NCBI RefSeq assembly: GCF_024756235.1 | Contig: NZ_JANUGY010000006.1 | Coordinates: forward strand, 1-64,000 | Length of the DNA: 64,000 nt | Direction of reading: 5' to 3' | Source: Massilia kyonggiensis | GTDB taxonomy: Bacteria > Pseudomonadota > Gammaproteobacteria > Burkholderiales > Burkholderiaceae_D | Position numbers and translations under genes: made by a program | Notes under the pieces: model-generated | The model's input: only the letters and a program-made list of their open reading frames with translations | Told to the model about the DNA's origin: nothing | Databases searched by the model: none | Shown here: positions 63,788-64,000 of the stretch, in pieces | Numbering within the stretch: the stretch's first letter is position 1 | How the letters are laid out: each line of letters starts with the position of its first letter

Positions 63788-64000
63788 ATGGGGCTCTTCG
63801 ATTTCCTGAAGAAAAAAGGCGACGCACCGCCGGCGGGTGCGGATGGCCGCCTGCGCCCCGACGGTCCGCTCGTGGCCGGCCCCGCCACACGGCTGGCGCT
63901 CGATACCGAGGCGGAACGCGAACGCCAGCGCGAAATCGCCCGCGCCACCGCAGCCAAGATCGACGCGATCGAACTGGAGATGACCTCCGCCATCTTCGAC
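63788..64000 (+). CDS. Unrecognised protein, N-terminal part
   Basis: ATG 63788 opens a frame of 71 codons that runs off the window. The start MGLFDFLKKKGDAPP is followed by a Pro/Gly/Ala-rich linker and then a charged helix (about residues 40-65, EAERERQREIARATAAKIDA). GCGGG upstream is a weak ribosome site. Composition and third-position GC are coding-like. The family cannot be named from this fragment. Confidence 0.6.
   Translation, partial: MGLFDFLKKKGDAPPAGADGRLRPDGPLVAGPATRLALDTEAERERQREIARATAAKIDAIELEMTSAIFD

Overview
The window is GC-rich, densely coded chromosomal DNA from a betaproteobacterium, order Burkholderiales, most likely an Oxalobacteraceae (Massilia-like) soil or plant-associated bacterium. 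This is inferred from the metK / SAH riboswitch / ahcY / holin-like / metF order, the Burkholderiales-type 16-strand porin, the one-cysteine DksA next to a CobW GTPase, and the tRNA-Tyr-Gly-Thr cluster that normally precedes tuf. No database could be searched, so all names rest on motifs, architecture and context.

Layout. 1-370: three tRNA genes on the minus strand with a clear promoter. 0.5-8.1 kb: signalling block with a MASE1-CHASE-PAS-GGDEF-EAL protein, an HDOD protein, a TPR response regulator with a degenerate receiver domain, and a membrane-anchored J-domain protein. 8.2-12.0 kb: MidA-type methyltransferase, a pteridine-reductase-like SDR, folB, ttcA and a secreted YciI-like protein. 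12.1-16.5 kb: glycosyltransferase, secreted M14 peptidase, lipoprotein S41 peptidase. 16.6-20.8 kb: fused indolepyruvate ferredoxin oxidoreductase with a divergent Lrp-type regulator.

20.83-22.9 kb is the only accessory island. It holds a putative small-RNA gene with its own promoter, three hairpins and a terminator; a zinc-ribbon transposase remnant; and a second diverged copy of the RNA gene that has been split by a 1.4-kb tnpB element. The tnpB gene carries a one-base frameshift, and a fragment of an IS607-type recombinase lies in front of it.

22.9-33.7 kb is a coherent galactomannan/mannan utilisation locus: GluP-type sugar transporter, GH3, GH5 mannanase, GH27 alpha-galactosidase and CE2-like esterase in one operon, divergent from a LacI regulator, AGE-family mannose isomerase and fructokinase. 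Mannan would be cut outside or in the periplasm, mannose imported, isomerised to fructose and phosphorylated. 33.7-40.7 kb is a second sugar operon: ribose/fructose-type ABC importer, second PfkB kinase and LamB-type porin, with a divergent LacI regulator and matching operator-like sites.

40.7-50.2 kb: GNAT acetyltransferase, propeller-type diguanylate cyclase, then the slt / NDUFA9-like / GST / cca operon and divergent 5-formyl-THF cyclo-ligase. 50.2-54.3 kb: methyl-cycle operon (metK, SAH riboswitch, ahcY, holin-like protein, metF). 54.4-57.1 kb: two lipid A acyltransferases and dapF. 57.1-64.0 kb: Sel1-repeat protein, major porin, DUF484 protein, xerC, CobW-type GTPase, dksA and the start of an unrecognised gene.
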